Assembly (NCBI GenBank): GCA_017453325.1
Contig: JAFTKK010000070.1
Coordinates: 1 to 40,018 of the forward strand
From: Clostridia bacterium
GTDB lineage: Bacteria > Bacillota > Clostridia > Oscillospirales > CAG-272
Reading direction: 5' to 3'
Length of the DNA stretch: 40,018 bases
Positions 1 to 9,026 of this stretch are shown here, piece by piece; positions within the stretch are counted from its first letter, which is position 1; every line of letters starts with the position of its first letter. Position numbers and translations under genes: made by a program. The notes below the pieces were generated by a model. It worked only from the letters and a program-made list of their open reading frames with translations. It ran no database searches and was not told the DNA's origin.

Positions 1-1
1 A

Positions 2-109
2 ACTGCAAAGGGTATTACCGAAGTCGTATTCGACCGTGGCGGCTATCTTTATCACGGACGTGTATCGGAACTGGCTGAAGGCGCTCGCGAGGGCGGCCTG
101 AAGTTCTGA
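2..109 (+). CDS. rplR: 50S ribosomal protein L18, C-terminal fragment
   Basis: This is the last 35 codons of L18, cut by the left window edge. The visible end ([17 protein letters not shown], then [15 protein letters not shown] and TGA) is the conserved C-terminus of bacterial L18, which binds 5S rRNA in the central protuberance of the 50S subunit. It lies immediately before rpsE, as in the spc operon of nearly all bacteria, so identity rests on both sequence and synteny. The start and RNA-binding N-terminus lie outside the window. Confidence 0.95.
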   Translation, partial: TAKGITEVVFDRGGYLYHGRVSELAEGAREGGLKF

Positions 110-162
110 GTCCGGTTTGTACACTGCTTAACTGAAGTTGAGCAAATTTTAGGAGGAATAAC

Positions 163-666
163 ATGGCTTACAACAGAAATCCTGGCGAACAGGAATTTAA
201 AGAGCAGCTTATCGCGCTCAACCGTGTTTCCAAGACCGTTAAAGGTGGTCGTATCGCTCGCTTTGCCGCTATCATGGCAGTAGGCGACGGCAAGGGCCGC
301 ATCGGCGTTGGTCTCGGTAAGGCAGCTGAGGTACCGGAAGCAATCCGCAAGGGTATCGAGGATGCAAAGAAGAATATGATTACGGTTTCCCTGAAGGGAA
401 CCACCATTCCTCACGAGGTTATCGGTGAGTTTGGTGCAGGCAAGGTGCTTCTGAAGCCCGCCGCACCCGGTACCGGTATCATCGCAGGTGGCGGCGTTCG
501 TTTCGTGCTGGAGCTTGCCGGTATCAAGAATATCCGTGCAAAGTGCCTGCGCTCCAACAACCCCGCTAACGTGGTTAAAGCAACCGTTGAGGGCCTTAAG
601 GCTCTCCGCACCGCTGAAGAAGTTGCGAAGATTCGCGACCTCGACGTAGCGCAGCTTAAAGGTTAA
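163..666 (+). CDS. rpsE: 30S ribosomal protein S5
   Basis: S5 is a 167-residue protein of the small subunit near the decoding site, involved in translational accuracy and mRNA unwinding. The N-terminal dsRNA-binding-like half contains the conserved stretch around residues 28-50 ([20 protein letters not shown]). The C-terminal half contains [19 protein letters not shown]. The length is typical. The ATG is set by an AGGAGG at 151-156. Expression is presumably driven from the spc promoter outside the window. Confidence 0.98.
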   Translation: MAYNRNPGEQEFKEQLIALNRVSKTVKGGRIARFAAIMAVGDGKGRIGVGLGKAAEVPEAIRKGIEDAKKNMITVSLKGTTIPHEVIGEFGAGKVLLKPAAPGTGIIAGGGVRFVLELAGIKNIRAKCLRSNNPANVVKATVEGLKALRTAEEVAKIRDLDVAQLKG

Positions 667-678
667 GGAGGGTTCACC

Positions 679-852
679 ATGAAGAAAGTAACTCTCGTAA
701 AGAGCACCATCGGTGCTAAGCCCGCACAGAAGGCAACCGCCAAGTCTCTCGGGCTCAATAAGATCGGCGATTTCATCATTCATGAGGATAACGCCACTCT
801 TGCCGGCAAGGTAAAGGTTATTGCCCACCTTGTTAAGGTTGAAAACGCGTGA
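679..852 (+). CDS. rpmD: 50S ribosomal protein L30
   Basis: A 57-residue gene between S5 and L15, the canonical position of L30. The product ([20 protein letters not shown], later LGLNKIGDF, ending AHLVKVENA) shows the L30 ferredoxin-like pattern of a short basic N-terminal strand followed by the LGL(N/R)K helix. AAGGAGG at 665-671 precedes the ATG. The stop is followed after 13 bases by the L15 start, so the two are tightly linked in the operon. Confidence 0.97.
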   Translation: MKKVTLVKSTIGAKPAQKATAKSLGLNKIGDFIIHEDNATLAGKVKVIAHLVKVENA

Positions 853-865
853 AGGAGGTAAGGCT

Positions 866-1309
866 ATGAAACTTCATGAACTGAAACCCGCTGAAGGCTC
901 CGCTAAGGCTGCTTGGCGTAAGGGTCGCGGCGCAGGCTCCGGCAACGGTAAGACTGCAGGTAAGGGCCACAAGGGTCAGAATGCTCGTTCCGGCGGCGGT
1001 GTACGTCCCGGCTTCGAGGGTGGCCAGCTTCCCCTTTACCGCAAGCTGCCCAAGCGCGGCTTTAACAACAGCAGATTTGCTAAGGTATACGCTATCGTTA
1101 ACGTTGACGCGTTCAACGTATTTGAGGATGGCGCAGTCATCGATCTTGAGACTTTGATGGCAAAGAAAATCGTCCGCAAAGCTAACGACGGTCTTAAGGT
1201 TCTCGGCAACGGTGAGTTGACCAAGAAGGTAACCGTTAAAGCATCCGTCTTTTCCGCAACCGCTAAGGAGAAGATTGAAGCAGTAGGTGGAAAGACTGAG
1301 GAGGTATAA
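866..1309 (+). CDS. rplO: 50S ribosomal protein L15
   Basis: L15 (147 residues) is an assembly protein of the large subunit. The N-terminal glycine- and lysine-rich extension that threads into 23S rRNA is obvious ([19 protein letters not shown], then [14 protein letters not shown]). I start at ATG 866 because it gives the canonical [12 protein letters not shown] and follows GAAGGAGG at 851-858. An in-frame upstream start would run back into L30. The stop lies 2 bases before secY. Confidence 0.97.
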   Translation: MKLHELKPAEGSAKAAWRKGRGAGSGNGKTAGKGHKGQNARSGGGVRPGFEGGQLPLYRKLPKRGFNNSRFAKVYAIVNVDAFNVFEDGAVIDLETLMAKKIVRKANDGLKVLGNGELTKKVTVKASVFSATAKEKIEAVGGKTEEV

Positions 1310-1311
1310 GG

Positions 1312-2643
1312 ATGTTTAAGACGTTAAAGAACGCGTGGAAGACACCGGAACTCCAAAAGAAGATGCTCTTCACATTGTTTATCGTCCTCCTTTATCGCCT
1401 TGGTGCTTGTATTTGTGTCCCCTATGTCAGCACGGATATTTCCACATCATTTGAGAGTCTTTACGGCTCCTCCGTGCTCGGCCTGATGAGCATTTTGTCC
1501 GGTGGCGCTATGCAGTATGCGACGCTGTTTGCTCTTTCTGTCAGCCCTTACATCACGGCATCGATCGTGATTCAGCTGCTGACCATCGCCATTCCCGCTC
1601 TTGAGCGTTGGGCGAAGGACGGCGCTGAGGGTCAGAAGAAGATTGCAGCTCTCACTCGCTACGTAACCGTTTTCCTGGCAGTTGTTACCAGCTATGGCTA
1701 CAGCATGCTTCTGAAGAGCCAGGGCTGGCTCGTGAAGAGCGACTGGTTTGCAATGCTCGTGATCAACGCTGCTTTCTGTGCCGGTGCAGCACTTGTGATG
1801 TGGCTGGCAGAGATGATCAACGAAAAGGGTATCGGCAACGGTATTTCGATCATTCTCTTTGCCAACATTATTTCTCGTCTTCCCAGCATGGCACAGTCCC
1901 TGTGGAGCGGTATCATTATGAACGGTATCTACCACTGGGCAATCGGTATCGTGATCGCAATCGCTGTTCTTGCAGTGGTTGTGGCAACCGTCGGCTTCGT
2001 TGTTTGGGTGACCAACTCCGAGCGTCGCATTCCGATCCAGTACGCCAAGCGCGTTGTGGGTCGTAAGATGTACGGCGGTCAGGCGACGAATCTTCCCATC
2101 AAGCTGAACATGACGGGTGTGATGCCTATCATCTTTGCAAGCTCCATTGTGTCGATTCCCGCTACCATTACGGCATTTATTACCAATGAAGAGAACGGGT
2201 TCAAAAAGTTTGTTGAAAGCTTTTTTGCCCCCACGACCTGGCCTTATCTGGTTGTGTATCTGCTTCTCATCATTGCGTTCTCCTACTTCTACGTGATGAT
2301 TTCCTTTAATCCCGTTGAGGTGGCGAACAACATTGCACAGAACGGCGGTTCGGTGCGCGGTATGCGTCCCGGTCGTCCCACCGTGCAGTATATTCAAAAG
2401 ATCCTGAAGCGTGTCACGCTGATCGGCGCATTCTTCCTTTGCATTGTGGCAGGTCTGCCGATGCTGGTTTCCGTTGTAACGACGGCGATCCAGAGTCTCA
2501 ACCCCACCATGCGCCTGCCCGACTTCAGCATTCTCACCTTCGGTGGTTCTTCCTTGCTGATCGTGGTTGGTGTTGCACTCGAGACCGTTCGCGATATCGA
2601 GGCACAGCTCAGCCTGCGTGCAAGCAAGGGCTTCCTTGGTTAA
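1312..2643 (+). CDS. secY: Preprotein translocase subunit SecY
   Basis: SecY is the channel-forming subunit of the Sec translocon in the cytoplasmic membrane. The 443-residue product has the usual ten hydrophobic segments. Family signatures visible are the second-helix region (LSILSGGAMQYATLFALSVSPYI), the cytoplasmic loop with ERRIPIQYAKRVVGRKMYGG, and the late conserved segment with NNIAQNGGSVRGMRPGRPT. The ribosome-binding site GAGGAGG (1298-1304) lies inside the end of rplO, giving translational coupling. It will export the secreted proteins found elsewhere in this window. Confidence 0.98.
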   Translation: MFKTLKNAWKTPELQKKMLFTLFIVLLYRLGACICVPYVSTDISTSFESLYGSSVLGLMSILSGGAMQYATLFALSVSPYITASIVIQLLTIAIPALERWAKDGAEGQKKIAALTRYVTVFLAVVTSYGYSMLLKSQGWLVKSDWFAMLVINAAFCAGAALVMWLAEMINEKGIGNGISIILFANIISRLPSMAQSLWSGIIMNGIYHWAIGIVIAIAVLAVVVATVGFVVWVTNSERRIPIQYAKRVVGRKMYGGQATNLPIKLNMTGVMPIIFASSIVSIPATITAFITNEENGFKKFVESFFAPTTWPYLVVYLLLIIAFSYFYVMISFNPVEVANNIAQNGGSVRGMRPGRPTVQYIQKILKRVTLIGAFFLCIVAGLPMLVSVVTTAIQSLNPTMRLPDFSILTFGGSSLLIVVGVALETVRDIEAQLSLRASKGFLG

Positions 2644-2676
2644 TTATCTGATCTACCGCAAATAACGGAGGAACTT

Positions 2677-3315
2677 ATGAACTTGATTCTGATGGGGGCA
2701 CCCGGTGCCGGCAAAGGCACTCAGTCCGAAAAGATTTCAGAAAAATGGGGAATTCCCGCGATTTCCACAGGTGATATTCTGCGTGCTGCGATCAAGGCAG
2801 GTACGGCGCTCGGTCAAACGGCGAAGTCCTACATTGACGACGGCAAGCTGGTACCGGACGAGATCGTGATCGGTATTATCAAGGAATATTTGACATCCGA
2901 CGCCTGCAAGAACGGTTTCATTCTTGATGGCTTTCCGCGTTCGATCCCTCAGGCTGAGGCGCTCGACGCGATGGGTGTAAAAATCGATGCTGTCCTCTCG
3001 ATCGAGGTGGCAGATGAAACAATCGTACAACGCATGTCGGGTCGCCGCGTATGCACGTGCGGCGCATCTTACCATGTGCTTTACAAGCCTTCCCAAAAGG
3101 ACGGTATTTGCGACAAATGCGGCGCAGAGCTTTACGTTCGTAAGGACGATGCGCCCGAAACGGTAACCAAGCGTCTTGAGACCTACCATGCTCAGACCGA
3201 GCCGCTGAAGGCCTTTTATGAGGCCAAGGGGCTGCTGATCACGGTACAGGGTCAGGAGGAGGTTGCCGATACCACGCGCCTCGTACACGAAGCGCTTTCA
3301 CAGTTTTCGGCATGA
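2677..3315 (+). CDS. adk: Adenylate kinase (zinc-binding LID type)
   Basis: Catalyses ATP + AMP = 2 ADP in the cytoplasm. The 212-residue protein has the P-loop GAPGAGKGT at residues 7-15, the AMP-binding segment STGD (30-33), and DGFPRS (84-89). The LID domain carries four cysteines (C126, C128, C145, C148), as in Gram-positive zinc-binding adenylate kinases. The first pair is spaced C-X1-C, whereas the usual form is C-X2-C (C-X2-C-X16-C-X2-C). The gene sits between secY and map as in most Bacillota. Its stop overlaps the map start (ATGA). Confidence 0.97.
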   Translation: MNLILMGAPGAGKGTQSEKISEKWGIPAISTGDILRAAIKAGTALGQTAKSYIDDGKLVPDEIVIGIIKEYLTSDACKNGFILDGFPRSIPQAEALDAMGVKIDAVLSIEVADETIVQRMSGRRVCTCGASYHVLYKPSQKDGICDKCGAELYVRKDDAPETVTKRLETYHAQTEPLKAFYEAKGLLITVQGQEEVADTTRLVHEALSQFSA

Positions 3316-4073
3316 TACAGATCAAAAATTCCCAGCAGATCGCCGCAATGCGAGAGGCCGGGCGTATCACGGGTGAGGCTTTGATCGTTGCACGCGATCA
3401 CATCCGCGAAGGCGTGAGCACCAAATACCTCGATACGCTGATTCGTCAGCATATCGAGGGGCGCGGTGCAAAGCCCTCGTTTTTGGGGCTGTACGGCTTC
3501 CCCGGATCTGCTTGCATCAGCATCAATGATGAGGTCATTCACGGCATCCCCTCGGATCAGCGCATTTTGCGTGAGGGTGATATTGTGAAGATCGACGTCG
3601 GTGCTTTTTATAAGGGCTTTCACGGTGACAGTGCACGCACCTTTGCGGTCGGGCGCGTCAGCGAGGAGGCTGCGAGATTGATCGCGGCCACCAAGCAAAG
3701 CTTTTATGAAGGATTGGCGGCCTTTCGGGTCGGCAATCGCGTGGGTGATATCGGTCATGCGATCGATTCGTATGTACAAAAGCTCGGCTTTAGTGCTGTG
3801 CGCCGCTATGTGGGGCACGGTGTGGGCAGGGATGTGCACGAATCACCCGACGTGCCGAACTACGGCACACCGGGACGCGGCCCCCGCCTTTGCGAGGGAC
3901 TGGTGATCGCCATTGAGCCCATGATCAATCAAGGCACCTTTGAGGTGCGGGAGCTGGCTGACGGTTGGACGGTAAAGACCGCTGACGGCGCGCTTTCCGC
4001 TCATTATGAAAATACTGTGGCTTTGACGCCTGACGGCGTTGTCAATCTCACAGAGGTTGAGATCGGCGAATGA
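3312..4073 (+). CDS. map: Type I methionine aminopeptidase
   Basis: Removes the initiator methionine from nascent proteins, acting in the cytosol with two divalent metals. All five metal ligands of the pita-bread fold are present: D95, D106, H169, E202 and E233, in the contexts KIDVGA, HGDSART, GHGVGRDVHE, AIEPM and YENTVA. At 253 residues it is a plain type Ia enzyme with no N-terminal zinc-finger or SH3 extension. The start overlaps the adk stop by 4 bases, indicating translational coupling. The KOW-domain gene often found between map and infA in Bacillota is missing here. Confidence 0.97.
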   Translation: MIQIKNSQQIAAMREAGRITGEALIVARDHIREGVSTKYLDTLIRQHIEGRGAKPSFLGLYGFPGSACISINDEVIHGIPSDQRILREGDIVKIDVGAFYKGFHGDSARTFAVGRVSEEAARLIAATKQSFYEGLAAFRVGNRVGDIGHAIDSYVQKLGFSAVRRYVGHGVGRDVHESPDVPNYGTPGRGPRLCEGLVIAIEPMINQGTFEVRELADGWTVKTADGALSAHYENTVALTPDGVVNLTEVEIGE

Positions 4074-4103
4074 TCGCAAATACTGACAAACAGGAGAGAA
4101 CAC

Positions 4104-4322
4104 ATGGCTAAAGATGATGTTATTGAGTTTGAGGGTACCGTCATTGAGGCATTGCCCAACGCGACCTTCAAAGTAAAATTGCCGAACGGTCACATCGTGA
4201 CCGCGCACATTTCCGGCAAATTGCGTATGAACTATATCCGTATCCTGCCCGGTGACCGCGTGACCATTGAGGTGTCGGTTTACGACCTCACGAAGGGCCG
4301 CATCACTTGGCGTGCAAAATGA
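4104..4322 (+). CDS. infA: Translation initiation factor IF-1
   Basis: A 72-residue single OB-fold protein that occupies the ribosomal A site during initiation. Family hallmarks visible are the start [20 protein letters not shown], then [19 protein letters not shown], and the end [19 protein letters not shown] at 4091-4098 is the ribosome-binding site. The position between map and rpmJ is standard for Gram-positive spc/alpha operons. Confidence 0.98.
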   Translation: MAKDDVIEFEGTVIEALPNATFKVKLPNGHIVTAHISGKLRMNYIRILPGDRVTIEVSVYDLTKGRITWRAK

Positions 4323-4366
4323 TCCGCTTGGGTCAAACATTTTAGATGAAAGGAATGGTGTGACAA

Positions 4367-4480
4367 ATGAAAGTAAAGCCTTCCGTTAAAAAAATCTGCG
4401 AAAAGTGCAAGATCATCAAAAGAAAAGGCCATGTAATGGTCATCTGCGAGAATCCCAAGCACAAGCAGAGACAGGGCTAA
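4367..4480 (+). CDS. rpmJ: 50S ribosomal protein L36 (zinc-ribbon form)
   Basis: A 37-codon gene, too short for most ORF calls. The product starts [20 protein letters not shown] and ends KHKQRQG. It keeps the zinc ligands of the C+ form of L36 (C11, C14, C27, H32), so the cell does not have to rely on a zinc-free paralogue. It lies between infA and rpsM, the conserved site. A weak AAAGGAATGG precedes the start. Confidence 0.97.
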   Translation: MKVKPSVKKICEKCKIIKRKGHVMVICENPKHKQRQG

Positions 4481-4510
4481 TCCCCACACTGAAGAAAGAG
4501 GTAAATAACT

Positions 4511-4879
4511 ATGGCTCGTATTGCAGGTGTTGATATTCCCAATCAAAAGAGAGTGGAAATTGCACTTACCTATATCTACGGCATTGGCCGCAAGAGCGCA
4601 AACGACATCCTTGCCAAGACCGGTATCAATCCCGATACCCGTGCAAAGGACCTCACTGAGGAAGAAGTTGCAAAGCTGCGTGACGAGATTGAAAACTCTT
4701 ACCACGTAGAGGGCGATCTTCGTCGTGATACGGCTCTTAACATCAAGCGTCTGGTTGAGATCAACTGCTACCGCGGTATCCGTCACAGAAAGGGTCTGCC
4801 GGTAAGAGGTCAGAGAACCAAGACCAACGCGAGAACTCGCAAAGGTCCCGCTAAGACCATTGCAAACAAGAAGAAGTAA
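4511..4879 (+). CDS. rpsM: 30S ribosomal protein S13
   Basis: S13 (122 residues) sits in the head of the 30S subunit and contacts the P-site tRNA and the bridge to 50S. Conserved features are the start [20 protein letters not shown], the helix-two-turn-helix with [14 protein letters not shown], and the basic C-terminal tail from [19 protein letters not shown] onward. It opens the alpha-operon part of the cluster, followed 18 bases later by rpsK. Confidence 0.98.
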   Translation: MARIAGVDIPNQKRVEIALTYIYGIGRKSANDILAKTGINPDTRAKDLTEEEVAKLRDEIENSYHVEGDLRRDTALNIKRLVEINCYRGIRHRKGLPVRGQRTKTNARTRKGPAKTIANKKK

Positions 4880-4897
4880 TAAAGGAGTGGCATAACA

Positions 4898-5290
4898 ATG
4901 GCTAATGTAAAGAAAGTCGTTAAGAAACGCCGCGAGCGCAAAAATATTGAGAAGGGTGCCGTTCATATCAGCGCCACTTTCAATAATACCATTATCACCG
5001 TGACCGACGTTGCAGGCAACGCAATTTCTTGGGCTTCCGCCGGCGAGCTCGGCTTTAAGGGCTCTCGTAAGTCCACCCCCTTTGCTGCACAGTCTGCTGC
5101 AGAAACTGCTGCTAAGGCTGCTATGGAGCACGGCCTCAAGTCCGTTGAGGTTTACGTAAAGGGTCCCGGTTCCGGACGTGAATCCGCTATCCGCGCACTT
5201 GAGACTGTTGGTCTTCAGGTCACGATGATCAAGGACGTAACTCCGATCCCCCACACCGGCTGCCGTCCGCCTAAGCGTCGTCGCGTATAA
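4898..5290 (+). CDS. rpsK: 30S ribosomal protein S11
   Basis: S11 (130 residues) forms the platform of the small subunit near the E site. Conserved parts are [18 protein letters not shown], then [15 protein letters not shown], the [13 protein letters not shown] turn, and the terminal [22 protein letters not shown] at 4881-4890 is the ribosome-binding site. The order rpsM-rpsK-rpsD-rpoA-rplQ is the standard alpha operon. Confidence 0.98.
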   Translation: MANVKKVVKKRRERKNIEKGAVHISATFNNTIITVTDVAGNAISWASAGELGFKGSRKSTPFAAQSAAETAAKAAMEHGLKSVEVYVKGPGSGRESAIRALETVGLQVTMIKDVTPIPHTGCRPPKRRRV

Positions 5291-5311
5291 TTTTACAGGA
5301 GGTAATCGAAC

Positions 5312-5938
5312 ATGGCAAGATATACTGGTCCCGTATGCCGTCTTTGCCGCCGCGAGGGCACGAAGCTGTTCCTCAAGGGTGAGCGTTGCATGACCGGCAA
5401 ATGCGCCCTCGACCGCAGAAGCACTGCTCCCGGTCAGCACGGTGCCGCAAACAAAAAAGTAAGAGAATATGGTATGCAGCTTCGCGAGAAGCAGAAGACC
5501 AAGAGATATTACGGTGTGCTTGAGAAGCCCTTTGCAAACTACTATGCAGAGGCAGAGCGTAAGTCCGGCATGACCGGTGAGAACCTGCTCATCCTTCTTG
5601 AGAGACGTCTTGACAACACCGTTTATCGTATGGGCATGGCTAACAGCCGCAAAGAGGCTCGTCAGCTCGTTTTGCACGGTCACTTCACCCTCAACGGCAA
5701 GAAGGTAACCATCCCCTCCATTTCCGTTAAGGTTGGCGACGTGATCGCAGTAAAAGAGGCTAGCCGTGATCTCACCACCGTGAAGGCTCTCATGGAGGGT
5801 GTTGCATCCAAGCTGACTCCCAAGTGGCTTGAGGTCAACAAGGAGAACGCTACCGCTAAGGTTGTGGCTCTTCCTGCACGTGACGACATCGACTTCGATT
5901 TCAACGAGCAGCTTATCGTCGAGCTTTATTCCAAATAA
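5312..5938 (+). CDS. rpsD: 30S ribosomal protein S4 (zinc-binding form)
   Basis: S4 is a primary 16S rRNA-binding protein that starts 30S body assembly and, in several bacteria, represses its own operon. The 208-residue product has the C+ zinc motif at C9, C12, C26 and C31 ([11 protein letters not shown], then RCMTGKC). The S4 RNA-binding domain follows at about residues 98-160 ([12 protein letters not shown], then [13 protein letters not shown]). The presence of rpsD inside the alpha operon is the usual clostridial arrangement, unlike Bacillus subtilis, where it is unlinked. Confidence 0.98.
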   Translation: MARYTGPVCRLCRREGTKLFLKGERCMTGKCALDRRSTAPGQHGAANKKVREYGMQLREKQKTKRYYGVLEKPFANYYAEAERKSGMTGENLLILLERRLDNTVYRMGMANSRKEARQLVLHGHFTLNGKKVTIPSISVKVGDVIAVKEASRDLTTVKALMEGVASKLTPKWLEVNKENATAKVVALPARDDIDFDFNEQLIVELYSK

Positions 5939-6050
5939 TCCGTATAACCCCATCGGCGGCGATACGGATGATCGCGGCCGAAAGCTGGCACATTACTACA
6001 ACTTTTGCCGCATGGCGGCATAACAAATTCAGTATGGAGGGTTTATTGGA

Positions 6051-7022
6051 ATGCTTGAAATTGAAAAGCCTAATATCACCATAGATAGGATGAGCGCAGA
6101 CGGCACCCACGGCTTTTTCGTGGTGGATCCTCTTGAGCGCGGCTACGGTATCACGCTTGGCAACTCGCTGCGCAGAATCATGCTCAGCTCCCTGCAGGGC
6201 GTTGCTGTAACCAGCATCAAGATCGACGGTGTGCTGCATGAGTTTTCCACGATTCCCGGCGTCAAGGAGGACGTTACCGAGATCGTGCTGAACGTGAAGG
6301 GCATTACTGCCAAGCTTCACAGCACGGCTCCCAAAACGGTTGTCATTGACGTGACCGGCCCTTGCGAGGTAACCGCAGGCTCGATCGCACCCGATGCCGA
6401 TCTTGAGATCCTCAATCCCGATCACCACATCGCAACGGTTGCGGAAAACAAGCGCTTTTATATGGAGCTCAGCTTCGATCACGGACGCGGCTACGTGTCC
6501 CAGGATCGTAACAAGCAGCTCGCCACCATGGCAGCCGGCAATGTGACCGCACCGATCGGAACGATCTACACCGACTCCATTTACACCCCTGTCTATAAGG
6601 TGAACTATTCTGTGGAAAGCACCCGTGTGGGTAACAACACAGATCTTGACAAACTGACCATTGAGGTTCTGACCAACGGAACCGTAACGGCCAAAGAAGC
6701 GATCTCTCTTGGAGCCAAGATCCTCAACGAACATCTCAACTTGTTTGTAAATCTCACCGATGAAGCAAAGAAGGCAGAGATCATGGTTGAACGTGAAGAA
6801 ACCATCAAAGAGAAGGTCCTTGAGATGACCATTGAAGAGCTTGACATGTCGGTACGTAGCTTCAACTGCTTGAAGCGCGCCGGCATTGACACGGTTGAAG
6901 ATCTGACCAACCGTACCGAGGAGGATATGATCAAGGTTCGTAACCTCGGTAAGAAATCGCTTGAAGAAGTTATTCAGAAACTGCACTCGCTCGGCCTCGA
7001 CCTGAAAAAGGAAGAGGACTGA
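6051..7022 (+). CDS. rpoA: RNA polymerase subunit alpha
   Basis: The 323-residue alpha subunit dimerises to nucleate RNA polymerase assembly. Its C-terminal domain contacts UP elements and activators. The N-terminal domain is recognised by [23 protein letters not shown] residues (here with [12 protein letters not shown]) and by the contacts to beta and beta'. The C-terminal domain at about residues 250-315 contains [19 protein letters not shown] and [12 protein letters not shown], the two helix-hairpin-helix segments. GGAGG at 6036-6040 precedes the ATG. It lies 112 bases after rpsD, the longest gap in this operon. Confidence 0.98.
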   Translation: MLEIEKPNITIDRMSADGTHGFFVVDPLERGYGITLGNSLRRIMLSSLQGVAVTSIKIDGVLHEFSTIPGVKEDVTEIVLNVKGITAKLHSTAPKTVVIDVTGPCEVTAGSIAPDADLEILNPDHHIATVAENKRFYMELSFDHGRGYVSQDRNKQLATMAAGNVTAPIGTIYTDSIYTPVYKVNYSVESTRVGNNTDLDKLTIEVLTNGTVTAKEAISLGAKILNEHLNLFVNLTDEAKKAEIMVEREETIKEKVLEMTIEELDMSVRSFNCLKRAGIDTVEDLTNRTEEDMIKVRNLGKKSLEEVIQKLHSLGLDLKKEED

Positions 7023-7066
7023 GTTTCGAGCTGCGACTATTGCAAAAAAATTAGGAGGGAAAACCC

Positions 7067-7414
7067 ATGCCCGGAAGAAAACTCGGCAGACCTACGGCAC
7101 ATAGAAATGCGATGCTGCGCGGTCTTGTGACTTATCTCCTGGAGAACGGTTCTGTTGAGACCACTCTCACCAGAGCAAAAGAAGTTCGTTCCATGGCAGA
7201 GAAAATGATCACGCTTGGCAAGAAGAACACTCTTGCAAGCCGTCGTGCGGCTCTTGCGTATATCACGAAAGAAGACGTTGTTACCAAGGTGTTCAACGAG
7301 CTTGCTCCCAAATATGAGGCACGCAATGGCGGTTATACCCAGATCTTTAAGATGGGTCCCCGTCGCGGTGATGCTGCCGAAATGGCAATCATCCGTCTTG
7401 TTGACGAGGAGTAA
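7067..7414 (+). CDS. rplQ: 50S ribosomal protein L17
   Basis: L17 (115 residues) is the last gene of the operon. The start [20 protein letters not shown] is near invariant, and the C-terminus ends [28 protein letters not shown] precedes the start. In many Bacillota rplQ is followed by ecfA1-ecfA2-ecfT-truA-rplM-rpsI. Here the operon stops at a terminator and the next genes are on the other strand. Confidence 0.98.
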   Translation: MPGRKLGRPTAHRNAMLRGLVTYLLENGSVETTLTRAKEVRSMAEKMITLGKKNTLASRRAALAYITKEDVVTKVFNELAPKYEARNGGYTQIFKMGPRRGDAAEMAIIRLVDEE

Positions 7415-7420
7415 TATCAA

Positions 7421-7453
7421 GCACCCTCACGCGAATGCGTGAGGGTGCTTTGC
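7421..7453 (+). terminator. Rho-independent terminator of the ribosomal operon
   Basis: A perfect 12-bp stem (GCACCCTCACGC at 7421-7432 pairing with GCGTGAGGGTGC at 7437-7448) closes a GAAT loop and is followed by TTTGCTT. It fills the 39-base gap between rplQ and the convergent desulfurase gene, so it ends the long ribosomal transcript. Confidence 0.9.
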
Positions 7454-8581
7454 TTATGGCAGGTCCTTTAACGTGCGCCAAAGAGCGTCAAGCTCGCGGT
7501 GTGTGTTGAATATACCGAACCCAAGGCGCGCAGCACCCCCGGCGGGGGTGCCAAGGGCATCGTGTGCACGGGGGGCGCAGTGTAAGCCTGCGCGCACGCA
7601 GATGCCGGCTTTATCAAGCTGTCTGGCCAGTTCTGTGGAGGGTATGGCGGTGTGATTGAAGAGCAAAACGCCCCCGGGGGTCTCCCTTTGATACACCTCA
7701 AATCCCGCAAGGCTCTCAATGCGCTCTCTGGCCGCCAAAAACAGCTCTTTCTCGTGTTTTTCGATGGTGGAAAGGCCAAAACTTGTGACAAACGACAAGC
7801 CGCCCGCAAGCCCCGCAATTGCGGGCGTGGGCAGGGTGCCGGCCTCGAAACGCTCGGGGAAGGCGGCAGGCATCTCGTTGGAACGGGAATCCACGCCGCT
7901 GCCCCCCTCAATGAAGGTGCCAAGCGAGAGATCTTCACCGAGCGCCAGCACGCCGCATCCGGCGGGGCCTAAGAGTCCCTTGTGCCCGGGAAGCGCCAAA
8001 GCGTCTATTTGCATGGCGCACATATCGATCGGCAGGTGCCCCGCCGATTGGGCTGCGTCCACCGCAAAGCGAATGCCGTGTGCCCGACAAAAGGCGCCGA
8101 TCTTGGCGATCGGTAGGGAAACGGAGCAGATATTGGAGGCGTGCAGGCAAACAAGCAGCGTCGTACTTTGTCCCACCCGCGCAGCGATATTTTCCATGAT
8201 CTGTTCATCCCCAAGGCCAATGACAGGAAAGGTATCAAGGGTGATGCCTTTTTCTTTTTGCAGGGCGTACAGCGGACGCATAACGGCGTTGTGCTCCAGC
8301 TCGGAGCAAAGGACGTGGTCACCTGTCTTTACAAGTCCCTTGATGGCCATATTGAGGGCATAGGTGGTGTTTTGCGTGAATATAATGCGCTCGGGAGCAC
8401 CGACTCCCAAAAAATCCGATAGATCCTCGCGGCAGGCAAATATTTTCTCCGCTGCGCGAAGCGAGAGCTTGTGCGCTCCTCTGCCGGGATTTCCACCGTT
8501 GGTGAGCATACAGAGCAGAGCTTCCCTCGTGGCCTGCGGGGCTTTGGGGAAGCTCGTGGCCGCGTTATCAAAATAGATCAA
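7454..8581 (-). CDS. Cysteine desulfurase-like class V aminotransferase
   Basis: A 375-residue PLP enzyme expected to take sulfur (or selenium) from cysteine or selenocysteine, forming alanine and an enzyme persulfide. Visible signatures are the start MIYFDNAATSFPKAP, the PLP-contacting D175 in FAVDAAQSAGH, the Schiff-base lysine K201 in ALPGHKGLLGPAG, and the candidate acceptor cysteine C335 in VRAGLHCAP. The RAGxHCAP form places it near the SufS/CsdA-like branch of stand-alone clostridial desulfurases, not IscS. The start overlaps the stop of the upstream DUF3343 gene by 4 bases, so the two are coupled. No suf or isc scaffold genes lie nearby. The exact physiological acceptor is unknown. 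Confidence 0.88.
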   Translation of the reverse strand: MIYFDNAATSFPKAPQATREALLCMLTNGGNPGRGAHKLSLRAAEKIFACREDLSDFLGVGAPERIIFTQNTTYALNMAIKGLVKTGDHVLCSELEHNAVMRPLYALQKEKGITLDTFPVIGLGDEQIMENIAARVGQSTTLLVCLHASNICSVSLPIAKIGAFCRAHGIRFAVDAAQSAGHLPIDMCAMQIDALALPGHKGLLGPAGCGVLALGEDLSLGTFIEGGSGVDSRSNEMPAAFPERFEAGTLPTPAIAGLAGGLSFVTSFGLSTIEKHEKELFLAARERIESLAGFEVYQRETPGGVLLFNHTAIPSTELARQLDKAGICVRAGLHCAPRAHDALGTPAGGAARLGFGIFNTHRELDALWRTLKDLP

Positions 8582-8835
8582 GACGGGGTATCCTTTTCAA
8601 TATATTGTGAGACCGCAATGCGTGCGGTGCGCAGGGTTGCGCGTGCATCGGCACTCACGGCGGCGGAAAATTCCACACCGTATGCGCAGCCGCGCCGCGT
8701 TTGCTCGGGGGCAAGGGCAACCACCTCTGCCGCGATTCCTGCCGCCAGCAGTGCGCGCTGTGCCTTCACGGCACCCGTCATGGAGCCAATGGCGGCCAAG
8801 ACGGTGCGCGATGGGATGTGATTTGCGTAGTACAT
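8578..8835 (-). CDS. DUF3343 protein, putative Se/S carrier
   Basis: A small (85-residue) protein matching the DUF3343 pattern: an N-terminal strand and helix for which the paralogous idea is 'catch and carry' (SMTGAVKAQRALLAAGI), followed by a conserved cysteine in RRGCAYGVEF (C50). DUF3343 proteins are annotated as putative Se/S carriers and often sit beside desulfurases, as here. The ATG has AAAGGAGAC 8 bases upstream. It is first in a two-gene minus-strand operon. The function as a persulfide or selenide acceptor is inferred from context, not proven. Confidence 0.75.
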   Translation of the reverse strand: MYYANHIPSRTVLAAIGSMTGAVKAQRALLAAGIAAEVVALAPEQTRRGCAYGVEFSAAVSADARATLRTARIAVSQYIEKDTPS

Positions 8836-8933
8836 CGTGCGTCTCCTTTAAAGAGATTTGGTGACTTTTGTCGCCCCCTGCTAACAATATATGTGTTGCT
8901 TTTGTGACGGGCGCATAAAAGTTTTTTTTGCGG

Positions 8934-8962
8934 TTGACAAAAGCGGCGATTTCATATACAAT
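8934..8962 (+). promoter_or_regulatory. Sigma-A type promoter for the DUF1538/P-II operon
   Basis: TTGACA at 8934-8939 and TACAAT at 8957-8962 are separated by exactly 17 bases, near the vegetative consensus. The predicted start near 8969 leaves a leader of about 60 bases before the ATG at 9027. Confidence 0.8.
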
Positions 8963-9026
8963 AAATATGTATGAGTATCTCTTGCAGACTTGCTTGAGAG
9001 TAATGAATTTTGGAAAGGAGTCGGTC

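Noticed and set aside
4280..5953. A 557-codon antisense open frame across rpsM, rpsK and rpsD
   Set aside because: It crosses several certain ribosomal genes and their gaps, has no family resemblance and is explained by codon bias.
6006..6020. Small hairpin TGCCGC-ATG-GCGGCA between rpsD and rpoA
   Set aside because: Only 6 bp with no T-run. It is not a terminator, and there is not enough evidence to call it an S4-binding site.
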